DNA from: Campylobacter concisus
GTDB lineage: Bacteria; Campylobacterota; Campylobacteria; Campylobacterales; Campylobacteraceae
Reading direction: 5' to 3'
Length of the DNA stretch: 64,000 nt
NCBI RefSeq assembly: GCF_003048775.2
Contig: NZ_CP049272.1
Location: 124,001-188,000, forward strand
Shown one piece after another: positions 44,651 to 53,503 of the stretch (its first letter is position 1; every line of letters starts with the position of its first letter). Both the position numbers and the translations under genes were made by a program. The notes under the pieces are model-generated. The model had not been told where the DNA came from, did not search any database, and saw only the letters and a program-made list of their open reading frames with translations.

Positions 44651-45569
44651 ATGGGTTGATACTTTAAAATTCATAGGAATATTGTCGGTTATATTAGGTC
44701 ATATAAATTTCCCACTAAATGGCTTCATATATACTTGGCATATGCCGCTGTTTTTTATGGTCTCTGGCTTTTTTATAAAATTTGAAACCCATTTTAAAGA
44801 TTTTGTAGTTAAAAATTTTAAAAGATTAATGATCCCATACTTTATTTTTTCTATTGTTGGTCTTTTTATAGAGATACTAAAAAGATATCTGCTACATAGA
44901 GAGGCTCTAGATTATACACATGAGATCAAGGGAATTTTTATAGATATGGATTTCGCTGGACTTTGCAACACCTATGCTTTCGTGCTATGGTTTTTGCCAG
45001 CACTATTTTTTTCAAGAGTATTTTTATATTTGATAAAAAATAAAATACCTAGCTTGCTCTTACAATCACTTGTAGTTGTATTTTTATTTATGGCTAGCTT
45101 TTATATCGATCTCCCATTTGGGATTGATAATGCCCTTAACTCATTTATGTTTGTCTATGTGGGGAATATTATTTTTGAAAAAAGATTGCCTAATATATTG
45201 GTTTTGCTGTCTTTTACAGTGCTTGTGGCGATCTATCTTTTTGGATTTAACTTAAATTTGGACATGGCAAGTAAGGTTTATTCTAACAAATTTTTAAATG
45301 TGATTTGGACTGTCTCTTTCGTCTATGGGCTTATTTTTTGCATAAAAAATATAAGATTAAATAGTAAATTTATCAAAATATGGGGCAGCAACACCATGCT
45401 ACTTTTTATACTGCACCCATATACTAACAATATCGCTCACATAGTTGTTCAAAAGGCTTTACAATCTGATTACTGGTTGTTTAAATTTATTATTTCTATA
45501 GTGTTACTATCTCTTGTAATTTTTATTAAAGAGAAAAATAAAAATTGGTTGGTTTTTAAATATGTATGA
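44619..45569 (+). CDS. Acyltransferase-3 family membrane O-acetyltransferase
   Basis: 316 residues with about ten hydrophobic helices. The N-terminal 'RVEWVDTLKFIGILSVILGH' carries the WxDxxK and the His of this family, followed by 'YTWHMPLFFMVSGFF'. It transfers acetyl groups to glycans at the membrane. Start codons are GTG 44619 or GTG 44634; neither has a good ribosome site. Overlaps both neighbours. Confidence 0.85.
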   Translation: MRITIVQQRVEWVDTLKFIGILSVILGHINFPLNGFIYTWHMPLFFMVSGFFIKFETHFKDFVVKNFKRLMIPYFIFSIVGLFIEILKRYLLHREALDYTHEIKGIFIDMDFAGLCNTYAFVLWFLPALFFSRVFLYLIKNKIPSLLLQSLVVVFLFMASFYIDLPFGIDNALNSFMFVYVGNIIFEKRLPNILVLLSFTVLVAIYLFGFNLNLDMASKVYSNKFLNVIWTVSFVYGLIFCIKNIRLNSKFIKIWGSNTMLLFILHPYTNNIAHIVVQKALQSDYWLFKFIISIVLLSLVIFIKEKNKNWLVFKYV

Positions 45570-46587
45570 TTATTTGATAATTACACATATACCAGCTTTT
45601 TACAAAGTAAATTTATATAATGAACTGGCAAAAAGATTAAAGATATTTGTGATATTTATCTCATCGGATACTTCAGAAAAACGCTCAAATAATTTTTCTA
45701 GCGTAAATGATGTATTGTTTGATTATGAGGTTTTATATCAAGGAAATTTTCAAACAAGAAAAATTTTTAAAAATATACTGGCTATTCAAACCATACTCAG
45801 CAGAGTAAAATTTAAGAAGATTTTGGTTAGCGGATGGGATTTGCCAGAATTTTGGTATATAGCTTTTATGAGCAAAAAAGGCAAAAATTGCCTGGCTCTT
45901 GAGTCAACTGTCTTTGAAAGTAGTTATAAGGGATTAAAGGGTTTTATAAAAAAGATCTTTTTGTCAAGGATTTCTACTGTTTTTGCCTCTGGTAGCTTGC
46001 ATTATGATTTGCTAAAAGCATTAAAATTTCAAGGAGAAGTAAAAGTCACAAATGGTGTTGGCATTATAAACAAACCAGAATTTATAAAAACTCAAAAGAA
46101 ATTTAGTGGTAGATTTTTATATATTGGCAGGATTGTGGATATCAAAAATTTAAAATTTATAGTAGAGATTTTTAATGCTATGCCAAATTTTACCCTCACT
46201 ATTATCGGTGTTGGGGAGCAGCAGGAGTTTTTGCAGTCTATTTCAAATAAAAATATAATCTTTAGAGGAGCTGTAGAAAATAAATTTATGGGTAACGAAT
46301 TTGCCAAAAACGATGTTTTCATTTTACCTAGTTTGATCGAACCTTGGGGGTTGGTGGTAGAGGAGGCGTTGTATTTTGGACTACCGGTTTTGGTAAGCGA
46401 TCGTTGCGGATCTTCTGAATTAATCAAAAATGGTATAAATGGCTTTGTGTTTGATCCTGCTAACAAAAATAGTCTTACGCAAATAATAAGAAATTTTGAC
46501 GATACATTATTGCAAAATTTATGTAGCAATGCTGATAGCTATGATATTAATGCCAAAGATATACAGCAAATAAGCTCATACTTATGA
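45562..46587 (+). CDS. Glycosyltransferase (GT4-like) 2
   Basis: 341 residues. Donor-site motif 'PSLIEPWGLVVEEALYFGLP' with the two Glu seven residues apart, then SDRCGSSELI and NGFVFDP. Begins 'MYDYLIITHIPAFYKVN', typical of GT4 acceptor domains. Overlaps the acyltransferase gene by 8 bases and the next by 4. Confidence 0.85.
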   Translation: MYDYLIITHIPAFYKVNLYNELAKRLKIFVIFISSDTSEKRSNNFSSVNDVLFDYEVLYQGNFQTRKIFKNILAIQTILSRVKFKKILVSGWDLPEFWYIAFMSKKGKNCLALESTVFESSYKGLKGFIKKIFLSRISTVFASGSLHYDLLKALKFQGEVKVTNGVGIINKPEFIKTQKKFSGRFLYIGRIVDIKNLKFIVEIFNAMPNFTLTIIGVGEQQEFLQSISNKNIIFRGAVENKFMGNEFAKNDVFILPSLIEPWGLVVEEALYFGLPVLVSDRCGSSELIKNGINGFVFDPANKNSLTQIIRNFDDTLLQNLCSNADSYDINAKDIQQISSYL

Positions 46588-47735
46588 AAATTCTAATAAT
46601 CCACAATAAATACCAATCAAAGAATATTGGCGGTGAGGATATTGTTTATAAAAATGAGCTAAACGCCTTGCGCAAAAAGCTGGGATGTGAAAATGTTTTT
46701 TACTATGAAGTCTCAAATGATGATATAAATAAATTTAAGCTTTTTTTTGAGATATGGTTTTCAAAAAAATATTACAAAGAGGTTAGAGAAATAATAAAAA
46801 AAAATGGTATTGAAATTGTTCATGTTCACAACTTTTTTCCGCTTCTTACGCCTGCTGTTTTTAAGGCAGCTAAAGATAGTAAAACAAAAGTGATCCATAC
46901 TCTACATAATTATAGATTGTGGTGCATATCTGGGATCTTATATAGAGATGGTTTTGGTATTTGTGAAATTTGCATGCATAAAAAATTTTCTTTGTCTGGC
47001 ATTTTAAATAGATGTTATAGAAAGTCGCTTTTGCAAAGTTTTGTGGCACAGCTAGCTTTTTGGTTTTATAAATTATCTGGGGTTTTTAAAAACATTGATT
47101 ACTTTTTTGTTTTAACAAATTTTCAAAAAGATAAGATTAAAAGTCTTGGAGTAGACGGGGACAAGCTTATTTTAAAGCCAAATAGCTTACAAATGAGCTT
47201 TAATACGGAGACACAAAAATATGGCTATGTATATGTAGGGCGGATAGAAGAGTCAAAGGGAATTTTGAGGCTTTTAGAAATTTGGGATCGGCTGGACGAA
47301 AAGTATATTTTAACCATTGTTGGTGGCGGAGATATTGAAGCGCAGCTTAGACAAAAATATAAAAAGCCAAACATAATATTTAAAGGAAAGTGCTCAAGGG
47401 AAGAGACTATGACTATCGTCTCACATTCAAAGTATTTGTTGCAGCCATCACTTTTGTATGAGACTTTTGGTTTAACTATTATCGAAGCTATGAGTATAGG
47501 AGTGCCTGTTATAGGATATGATATAGGAACTCGTCAAGATTTTATAGAAGACGGCATAAATGGATTTTTAAGTAGGCCTGATGAGCTAAAAAGCGTGATA
47601 GAAAGATCATATGACTTTGAGAGCTACGATAGACTTTCAACGGCTGCAAAAGAGAGTGTAAAGCAATATGAAAATGAGTATGTTATTGAAAAGCAGATTG
47701 AAATTTATAAAAATATTCTGGAGAACAAAAATTGA
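46584..47735 (+). CDS. Glycosyltransferase (GT4-like) 3
   Basis: 383 residues. Start 'MKILIIHNKYQSKNIGGEDI', 'VHVHNFFPLLTPAVF', then the C-terminal 'LYETFGLTIIEAMSIGVPVI' and DGINGFL. Contains a run of nine A near 46793. ATGA overlap with the gene before; TTGA overlap with the gene after. Confidence 0.87.
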   Translation: MKILIIHNKYQSKNIGGEDIVYKNELNALRKKLGCENVFYYEVSNDDINKFKLFFEIWFSKKYYKEVREIIKKNGIEIVHVHNFFPLLTPAVFKAAKDSKTKVIHTLHNYRLWCISGILYRDGFGICEICMHKKFSLSGILNRCYRKSLLQSFVAQLAFWFYKLSGVFKNIDYFFVLTNFQKDKIKSLGVDGDKLILKPNSLQMSFNTETQKYGYVYVGRIEESKGILRLLEIWDRLDEKYILTIVGGGDIEAQLRQKYKKPNIIFKGKCSREETMTIVSHSKYLLQPSLLYETFGLTIIEAMSIGVPVIGYDIGTRQDFIEDGINGFLSRPDELKSVIERSYDFESYDRLSTAAKESVKQYENEYVIEKQIEIYKNILENKN

Positions 47736-48487
47736 AAATATCAATCATAACGGTAGTATGGAACAATGCAAAAACTATAAGAGATGCTATAAATTCTGTT
47801 TTAAATCAAAGCTATAAAGATGTAGAGTATATCGTTGTAGACGGAGCTAGTACTGACGGTACTATTGAGATAGTTCAAAGCTATGGCGATAAGATCAAAT
47901 TTATCAGCGAAAAGGATAATGGTCTATACGATGCTATGAATAAAGGCATTAGGATGGCTACTGGGGATATTGTGGGTATATTAAATAGTGATGATTTTTA
48001 TGCCAGTGATAAAATTTTACAAATAGTGGCTAATGAGTTTTTAAATAGTAATACCGATAGTGTATATGCAAATCTTGAATACGTATATGCAAATAATCCA
48101 AAAAAAGTTATAAGATATTGGAAGTCAAAAAAATATCAAGATAGCCTTTTTAGGTCCGGTTGGCATCCTGCACATCCTACCTTTTTTGTTAAAAGTGAAA
48201 TTTATAAAAAATATGGAATGTTTGATCTTAGCTTTAAAATCGCCGCTGATTATGAGCTCATGTTAAGATTTTTTGAAAAATATAAGATCACAAGTAGCTA
48301 TGTTGATGAGGTTTTTGTCAAAATGAGGATGGGTGGTGAAAGTAACAAAAGTATTAAAAATATTATAAAAGCAAATATTGAGTCATATAGAGCGTGGCAG
48401 GCCAATGGGCTTTATATAAATCCATTAATGTTTCTTCTAAAACCTTTTTCAAAGATAGTTCAGTTTATAAATAAATCATATGAGTAA
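47732..48487 (+). CDS. Family 2 glycosyltransferase, last gene of the glycan operon
   Basis: 251 residues, starting at a TTG that overlaps the previous stop, with GGAG nine bases upstream. GT2 signatures: 'SIITVVWNNAKTIRDAINSV', 'YIVVDGASTDGTIEI', LYDAMNKG and LNSDDFY, with the catalytic region 'GWHPAHPTFFVKSEIY'. Related to WcaA/WcaE-like enzymes. No terminator hairpin stands out after it. Confidence 0.88.
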   Translation: MKISIITVVWNNAKTIRDAINSVLNQSYKDVEYIVVDGASTDGTIEIVQSYGDKIKFISEKDNGLYDAMNKGIRMATGDIVGILNSDDFYASDKILQIVANEFLNSNTDSVYANLEYVYANNPKKVIRYWKSKKYQDSLFRSGWHPAHPTFFVKSEIYKKYGMFDLSFKIAADYELMLRFFEKYKITSSYVDEVFVKMRMGGESNKSIKNIIKANIESYRAWQANGLYINPLMFLLKPFSKIVQFINKSYE

Positions 48488-48683
48488 AAGTATTTCTGCT
48501 CTAATGCTTGTCAAATATCGCTAGAATACCTTAAAACAAAAAGCTTATACATATTTCTTAAATTTTAAAAACTAAAATTTATTATTTTATCTTTAGTATT
48601 TCTATAAATTTTGTCAGTTTGGATTTATCTTTATCTTTATAATATAAATTTTTGTATTAAAAAGCTTTACGTAAGAGATAAAA

Positions 48684-49083
48684 TTAGGCAAGATTAAAAT
48701 ACTTACCTGATTTACTGGAAAGCTTAAACTCTGCCCCACTAGCTAGTTTTGTATTATTCTTATCAGCCTTTTGTTTTAAAAATTCCTCTTCATCTTTTGT
48801 AGAGTTATACTTATCTTTGAAAAATTTTTTCTCAGTATTATAATTTTTTGCTCTAGTATCTTCTTTTCATAAATTTTTATATATTGGCTTCCAGTATTCA
48901 AGGTAATTTCCAAAGCTAGTGCTATGTCCTGCATCATAGTGGCAGCTTGCACGTTTTGGCTCTTTATCGCTATCAAGGAGTTTTTATGACGACATGTGAG
49001 TTGCAGATATTGACTAGGTAGTTTTCATCTTTACCGATAACTGCGAAGCAAGCGTTAGCTAATTCTAAATTTATCCATTGCAT
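48684..49083 (-). pseudogene. Broken gene of about 132 codons, function unknown
   Basis: Minus-strand reading from ATG 49083 gives MQWINLELANACFAVIG.. to ..NSHVVIKT, then a stop. Dropping one A from a run of five there restores a long frame: LLDSDKEPKRASCHYDAGHS..YLEYWKPIYKNL, one TGA, then ..FFKDKYNSTKDEEEFLKQ.. to a TAA at 48684. One frameshift and one nonsense codon thus disrupt an otherwise coherent small protein. I do not recognise the family. It lies between the glycan operon and tRNA-Val. The remaining bases 48488-48683 hold nothing I can support. Confidence 0.6.
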
Positions 49084-49144
49084 TTACTGCTTATAAATAA
49101 ATTTAATTACTAAAGAATTAAGCTAAATAAAATAGAAAATAAAA

Positions 49145-49150
49145 TATAAT
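49145..49150 (+). promoter_or_regulatory. -10 box of the tRNA-Val gene
   Basis: TATAAT, with 11 bases between it and the first base of the tRNA. Confidence 0.6.
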
Positions 49151-49161
49151 CCCAAATCTTT

Positions 49162-49237
49162 GGTCCCGTAGCTCAGTTGGTAGAGCACTACCTTGACATG
49201 GTAGTGGTCGATGGTTCGAGTCCATTCGGGGCCACCA
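49162..49237 (+). tRNA. tRNA-Val (GAC anticodon)
   Basis: Complete 76-base cloverleaf. Acceptor GGTCCCG pairs with CGGGGCC (one G-T), followed by encoded ACCA. D-loop AGCTCAGTTGGTAGAGC, anticodon loop CCTTGACATGG with GAC in the middle, TpsiC loop GGTTCGAGTCC. GAC reads valine codons GTC/GTT. Confidence 0.97.
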
Positions 49238-49311
49238 CTTCTAACAAAACATCCCAAACAAGAGATTTAAAAATTAATTATTAGTAAATTTTATAAAGAT
49301 GCGGTAAAGAC

Positions 49312-50745
49312 TTATTTTAAATAATCTTTCACATCATACTTTTTACCAGCATCGTGATCTTTTAAAAGCTTTGCCACAATAGGGCTTAAAATGATGATGG
49401 CAATTAAATTTGGTACGACCATCAAGCCATTAAACATATCTGCTAGGCTCCAGACAAAATCAACCTTTTGCAAGCTTCCCAAAAAGACAAAAACGACCAC
49501 TAAAATTTGAAAAGCTCTGACCGCTTTTGCCCCAAGAAGATATCTTACGTTGATCTCAGCAAAATAGTACCATCCAAGAATCGTTGTAAATGCAAAGAAA
49601 AATAGGCAAACAGCTACGAAACTATATCCGCCAACCTTGCCAAAGATATGCGATGAGAAGGCCTCTTGTACCAAGGTTATGCCTGTAAAGACCGCCTTGC
49701 TGTTTTCAAAGCTAATAACATTTGCAGTGAGCACTACAAAAACGGTTATATTTAAAACGATAAAAGTATCTACAAATACACTCATTATGCCAAGTACTGC
49801 TTGATCGACTGGGTGTTTGACATTAGCTGCGGCGTGTGCGTGCGGAGTTGAGCCCATGCCAGCTTCATTGCTAAAAAGACCCCTTGCGATGCCGTATCTC
49901 ATCGCAGCTGCTATGCTAGCTCCAGTCGCTCCACCCCACGCAGCTGAAGGATCAAACGCTGCTTTGTAGATAAGCAAAACTGCATCTGGGATTTCGTGAA
50001 AATTTAAAGCGATAATGATTAGTCCAACACCTACATAAAGTAAAGCCATCAAAGGCACGATCTTTTCAGCCACTCTTGCGATCGCCTTTACGCCACCTAT
50101 AAAGATGACTGCGCAGATGATTGCTAAAAAAGCTCCAGTTATCCACTGAGGTATACCAAAGGCACCTTTAAAGCCGTCTGAGATCGAGTTTGCTTGCACC
50201 ATGTTGCCGATAAAGCCAAGTGCGATAATGATAGCGATAGCAAAAAATCCAGCTAAAATTTTTGCCCATTTCCCCTTTAATCCACGACTTATATAAAATG
50301 CCGGGCCGCCTATCGTGTGCCCGCTATCGTCTTTTGTACGGTAAATTTGAGCTAGGCAAATTTCAGCAAAATTTGTAGCCATACCTAAAAATGCAGCGCA
50401 CCACATCCAAAATATTGCTCCAGGACCGCCCATGATAAGAGCCGTTGTCGCACCTACTAGATTGCCAGTGCCAACTTGTGCGGCGATTGCGGTTGCAACT
50501 GCTTGAAACTGGCTCATGCCAGCCTTGCCAGCAGCTTCGCCGTGAAGTGAAAAATTTCCAAAAAGCTCTCTTAGGCCCATTTTAAACTTAAAAATTTGAA
50601 CAAACCCAAGCCTAATAGTAAAAAATAGTCCAGTGCCGCAAAGTAGGGTAATAAGGAAGTATGGACCCCAAAGAAATGAATTTATACTTTCAACACAATT
50701 ATTTAAAATTTCAGCAAAATTTGTAGGCATTTTCTTGACTTTCAT
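49312..50745 (-). CDS. Sodium:alanine/glycine symporter, AGCS family
   Basis: 477 residues with about 11 membrane helices. Signatures include 'SQFQAVATAIAAQVGTGNLVG', 'GGPGAIFWMWCAAFLGMAT' and 'RGLFSNEAGMGSTPHAHAAA', diagnostic of AGCS carriers that import alanine or glycine with sodium. The ATG at 50745 has no clear ribosome site; ATG 50730 (MPTNFAEIL) is an alternative. Monocistronic. Confidence 0.93.
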   Translation of the reverse strand: MKVKKMPTNFAEILNNCVESINSFLWGPYFLITLLCGTGLFFTIRLGFVQIFKFKMGLRELFGNFSLHGEAAGKAGMSQFQAVATAIAAQVGTGNLVGATTALIMGGPGAIFWMWCAAFLGMATNFAEICLAQIYRTKDDSGHTIGGPAFYISRGLKGKWAKILAGFFAIAIIIALGFIGNMVQANSISDGFKGAFGIPQWITGAFLAIICAVIFIGGVKAIARVAEKIVPLMALLYVGVGLIIIALNFHEIPDAVLLIYKAAFDPSAAWGGATGASIAAAMRYGIARGLFSNEAGMGSTPHAHAAANVKHPVDQAVLGIMSVFVDTFIVLNITVFVVLTANVISFENSKAVFTGITLVQEAFSSHIFGKVGGYSFVAVCLFFFAFTTILGWYYFAEINVRYLLGAKAVRAFQILVVVFVFLGSLQKVDFVWSLADMFNGLMVVPNLIAIIILSPIVAKLLKDHDAGKKYDVKDYLK

Positions 50746-51011
50746 TGGTGTAGTTTAGAGAGCGAGTATATTTAAAAAAATATAAAATTAGAATAAATAA
50801 GAAAAATTTTTTAGCTTGGCTTAAAATTTCATGCTAGTTTTCGGCTTACTCGCGGTGAACTTGCTTTTACTAGCAAGATTTTACGACCAATATTTTTACG
50901 CTCTAAGGCGTTTTTTGATTGATAATTTCTAAATTTATTTCACAATGAAGGTTTAGAATGGCTAAAATTATTTCTTGATTTTTGGATTTTAAAATTAGGT
51001 TTTTGCGTTTT

Positions 51012-51379
51012 TTAGAAGGCTTTTACGATAAATTTGCAATCTTTCTTGTACGGATATAACTTGGCAAAACGTATTTGGCTATTGGTTTTGTTGAAAATTT
51101 TATCAAAGGCGTTTAAAAGGCTTTGGCGTTAAATTTTGCTTCATTGTTATTTGCTGGATTTGCCATATTTTGTCCGCTATTTGACTTGCCGGTAGTCAAT
51201 CTTTGCGTCAAATTTTTCTCGCAAATCGCCGCTCAAAGCTGTTTAAAAATTTCTGGAAAGCTGCTTGCTCTGCCATAAGCCGTCGTTAATCTATCCCAAG
51301 GCACGTATTCTATCTTTAAATTTGCGATGTACGCTAAATTTTGCTAGTTTATTTACATTTCTTTTAAAATTTGCTCCAT
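51012..51379 (-). pseudogene. Decayed gene, possible HEAT/immunity-like protein
   Basis: From ATG 51379 the minus strand reads MEQILKEM, two stops, then NLAYIANLKIEYVPWDRL and TTAYGRASSFPEIFKQL, a TGA at 51233-51235, ICEKNLTQRLTT.., and in another frame NAFDKIFNKTNSQIRFAKL..KFIVKAF to a stop at 51012. W-x-x-L-x-x-AYG-x-A-x-x-x-P resembles the start of HEAT-like bacterial immunity proteins, but this is from memory. The rest of 50746-51405 shows no gene. Confidence 0.5.
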
Positions 51380-51405
51380 AAATCCGACAGAGTAAAGCCT
51401 AATAT

Positions 51406-52590
51406 TTAACCCTTGGATTTTATTTTCTCTAGCCACTCATTTAGCGTTTTTTCAAAGCCTATGCCCTTGCTTTTGTAAAAAACAAGCGGTTTTTCTAGGT
51501 ATTTTTGCTCGACCCAGCCGCCAAAATCATGCGGATAAAGGTAGTCTTTGCTCTCTTTTGTGTGATTTTTTAGATATGGTGGAATTTTTAAAATTTCCTC
51601 GCTTTGCACGTATCTTAGGGCGGCATTTATCGCGTTGTAGCTGGAGTTTGACTTTGGCGAGCTAGCTAGATAGACGGCGCACTGAGCCAGTATGATCCTA
51701 GCCTCTGGAAAGCCTATCTCTTTTACCGCACTTAGTGTGCTTGCGGCTAAATTTAGCGCATTTGGGTTTGCGTTGCCGATGTCTTCGCTGGCAAATATCG
51801 CCATCCTTCTAGCGATAAAGTCCGCACTCTCGCCAGAGTCTATCAGCCTTGCTAAGTAGTATATAACGGCGTTTTCGTCGCTTCCACGCAGGCTTTTTAT
51901 AAAAGCGCTTGCTAGCTCATAGTGCGTGTCATCCTCTTTTGCCCCCTCTTTTAGGGCGTTTTGGCGAAGTGTTTTTAAATTTTCTAGACTCACATTTTCA
52001 TCAAGCGTGATGGCAAATTCTAGTAAATTTAGCATAGCTCTTGCGTCGCCACCGCTACTTTTAAATAGATATTCTTTGGCTTCCTCGTCTATGCTAAATG
52101 AAATTTGCTCTCTTATCTTGCCAAGAAGCTCCTCAAAATCGCCACTGCTAAGCGGCCTAAACTCAAAGAGCATAGAGCGACTTCTGATGCCTGAGCTTAG
52201 CGTGAAAAAGGGATTTTCCGTGCTAGCACCGATGACTAAGGCTTTGTAGTTTTCCATGGGGATGAGCAGCGCTTCTTGCTGGGTTTTGCTTAGGCGGTGG
52301 ACCTCGTCTATGAAAAAGAGTGGCTTGTTTAGGGCGTTTTCGTAGTTTTTTAAAATTTTGCGGAAGTCATCTATCTTTAAATTTCCGCCATCAAACTCGT
52401 AAAAGTCGTAGTTTGCGCCGCTTGCCACAGCCCTTGCAAAGCTCGTCTTGCCACAGCCTGCTGGACCATAAAAGATGGAGTGCGGGATTTTGTTAGCGGC
52501 TATAAATTTTAAAAATGCCGCTTTAACCGCCTTTTGTCCACAAATTTCATCTAAGCTTTTTGGTCTAAACATCAGTGCAAGTGAGCTCAA
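51406..52590 (-). CDS. rarA: Replication-associated recombination AAA+ ATPase RarA/MgsA
   Basis: 394 residues. AAA+ ATPase acting at stalled forks, related to clamp loaders. Walker A YGPAGCGKTSFA, Walker B FIDEVHRLSKTQQ, sensor 1 GASTENPFF and the tetramerisation region 'YYLARLIDSGESADFIARRM' with 'ASEDIGNANPNA'. I use TTG 52590 because AAAGGAG is five bases upstream; upstream codons in the frame belong to the preceding gene's end. 10 bases separate it from that gene. Confidence 0.94.
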   Translation of the reverse strand: MSSLALMFRPKSLDEICGQKAVKAAFLKFIAANKIPHSIFYGPAGCGKTSFARAVASGANYDFYEFDGGNLKIDDFRKILKNYENALNKPLFFIDEVHRLSKTQQEALLIPMENYKALVIGASTENPFFTLSSGIRSRSMLFEFRPLSSGDFEELLGKIREQISFSIDEEAKEYLFKSSGGDARAMLNLLEFAITLDENVSLENLKTLRQNALKEGAKEDDTHYELASAFIKSLRGSDENAVIYYLARLIDSGESADFIARRMAIFASEDIGNANPNALNLAASTLSAVKEIGFPEARIILAQCAVYLASSPKSNSSYNAINAALRYVQSEEILKIPPYLKNHTKESKDYLYPHDFGGWVEQKYLEKPLVFYKSKGIGFEKTLNEWLEKIKSKG

Positions 52591-52600
52591 ATTTACTCCT

Positions 52601-53128
52601 TTAATTTGCTGGTTTTGGCAAAATTTTAGCTTTTGCACTAAGACTTTCTATCTTAAACTCATAAATTTTAGTGATCTTTAGCCCATACTGAGCCGCTGTT
52701 TCAAAGGTGTTCATCGCATAGGCTGTGTATTTTAGGCTGAGAATTTTTAAAATTTCATATTTTTTAGCTTCGTTTGTGATCTCGTAAACTCTAGTTTTTG
52801 CGATGGCACTTTTGTACTCTGTCGTAAAAACCTTGCCTCCAAGTGCTTTGCCATCGTCTTTTATCGCCTCTAGCTCGCTATCATTTAGATGCGGGACCTT
52901 ATTAAAGCTTACGCAGACAAACTCTACTTTTCGTCCATCTTGAAGTAGCTTTGCTTTACAGCCAGCGGTAGCTCCGTGTATAAAAATGCTTTCGCCAACT
53001 CTAACAGGCGAGATCGGTACGCTAAAAATTTCTCCCTCATCATCCACGCATGAAATTACCGCATATTCACATTCATCTATGATTTTTAAGCCATCTTCGC
53101 GGCTTAGCTCTCTATCTTTTCGTCTCAT
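52601..53128 (-). CDS. Pyridoxamine 5'-phosphate oxidase-like flavin-binding protein
   Basis: 175 residues, split-barrel fold as in NimA-type and related flavoproteins. 'MRRKDRELSREDGLKIIDEC' is the usual N-terminus of this subfamily, then 'FSVPISPVRVGESIFIHGA', HGATAGCKAKLL and 'KYTAYAMNTFE'. Likely binds FMN; substrate unknown. ATG with AAAGGA. Forms an operon with rarA. Confidence 0.85.
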   Translation of the reverse strand: MRRKDRELSREDGLKIIDECEYAVISCVDDEGEIFSVPISPVRVGESIFIHGATAGCKAKLLQDGRKVEFVCVSFNKVPHLNDSELEAIKDDGKALGGKVFTTEYKSAIAKTRVYEITNEAKKYEILKILSLKYTAYAMNTFETAAQYGLKITKIYEFKIESLSAKAKILPKPAN

Positions 53129-53208
53129 TTTTTATCCTTTTTTTGAAAGAGCATTTTAAAATTTAAGTGCTTAAAGGCTAGTATAACGCAAAAATTTCAA
53201 GGAAAAAC

Positions 53209-53502
53209 ATGAAAAAAATAGCTATTTTTGCCATTTTACTTGGCGTAAATTTAGTCTATGCAAACGATGTTTGCAATGAATATATCAAGCAAAGTAGGCT
53301 CTATCTTGACGAGCTCTATGCCAAAGAGAGCAAGCGACTCGCAAACGATGAAAAGGCGTTAAGGCTTTTTGAGCTTAAATTTGATGAGTTTAAACAAAGG
53401 CAAAGCGGCCAAGAAGCCATAATTTTGCAAAACAAAGATGAGAAATTTTGCAAAAGAAAGCTTGAAGAGACAAACAAACTTTTAAATGATCTAAAAAAAT
53501 AG
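53209..53502 (+). CDS. Small periplasmic helical protein, unknown function
   Basis: 97 residues: signal peptide about 1-18 (ends VYA), mature part almost fully helical and charged with two Cys (DVCNEY; KFCKRK), which could pair. Ends LNDLKK. ATG with AAGGA. Convergent with ung, one base between the stops. No family recognised with confidence. Confidence 0.72.
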   Translation: MKKIAIFAILLGVNLVYANDVCNEYIKQSRLYLDELYAKESKRLANDEKALRLFELKFDEFKQRQSGQEAIILQNKDEKFCKRKLEETNKLLNDLKK

Positions 53503-53503
53503 A

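Noticed and set aside
35974-46810. Poly-A runs of 8-9 in FkbM-1 and glycosyltransferase genes as phase-variation switches
   Set aside because: Campylobacter phase variation typically uses longer G/C tracts; A-runs of this length are expected in such AT-rich genes. None is out of frame.
48776-48976. 66-codon minus-strand frame as an independent gene
   Set aside because: It is the wrong frame of the pseudogene at 48684-49083, open only by chance.
52591-52638. Upstream extension of rarA
   Set aside because: The extra 16 codons overlap the end of the preceding gene, whereas TTG 52590 has an AAAGGAG box at correct spacing.
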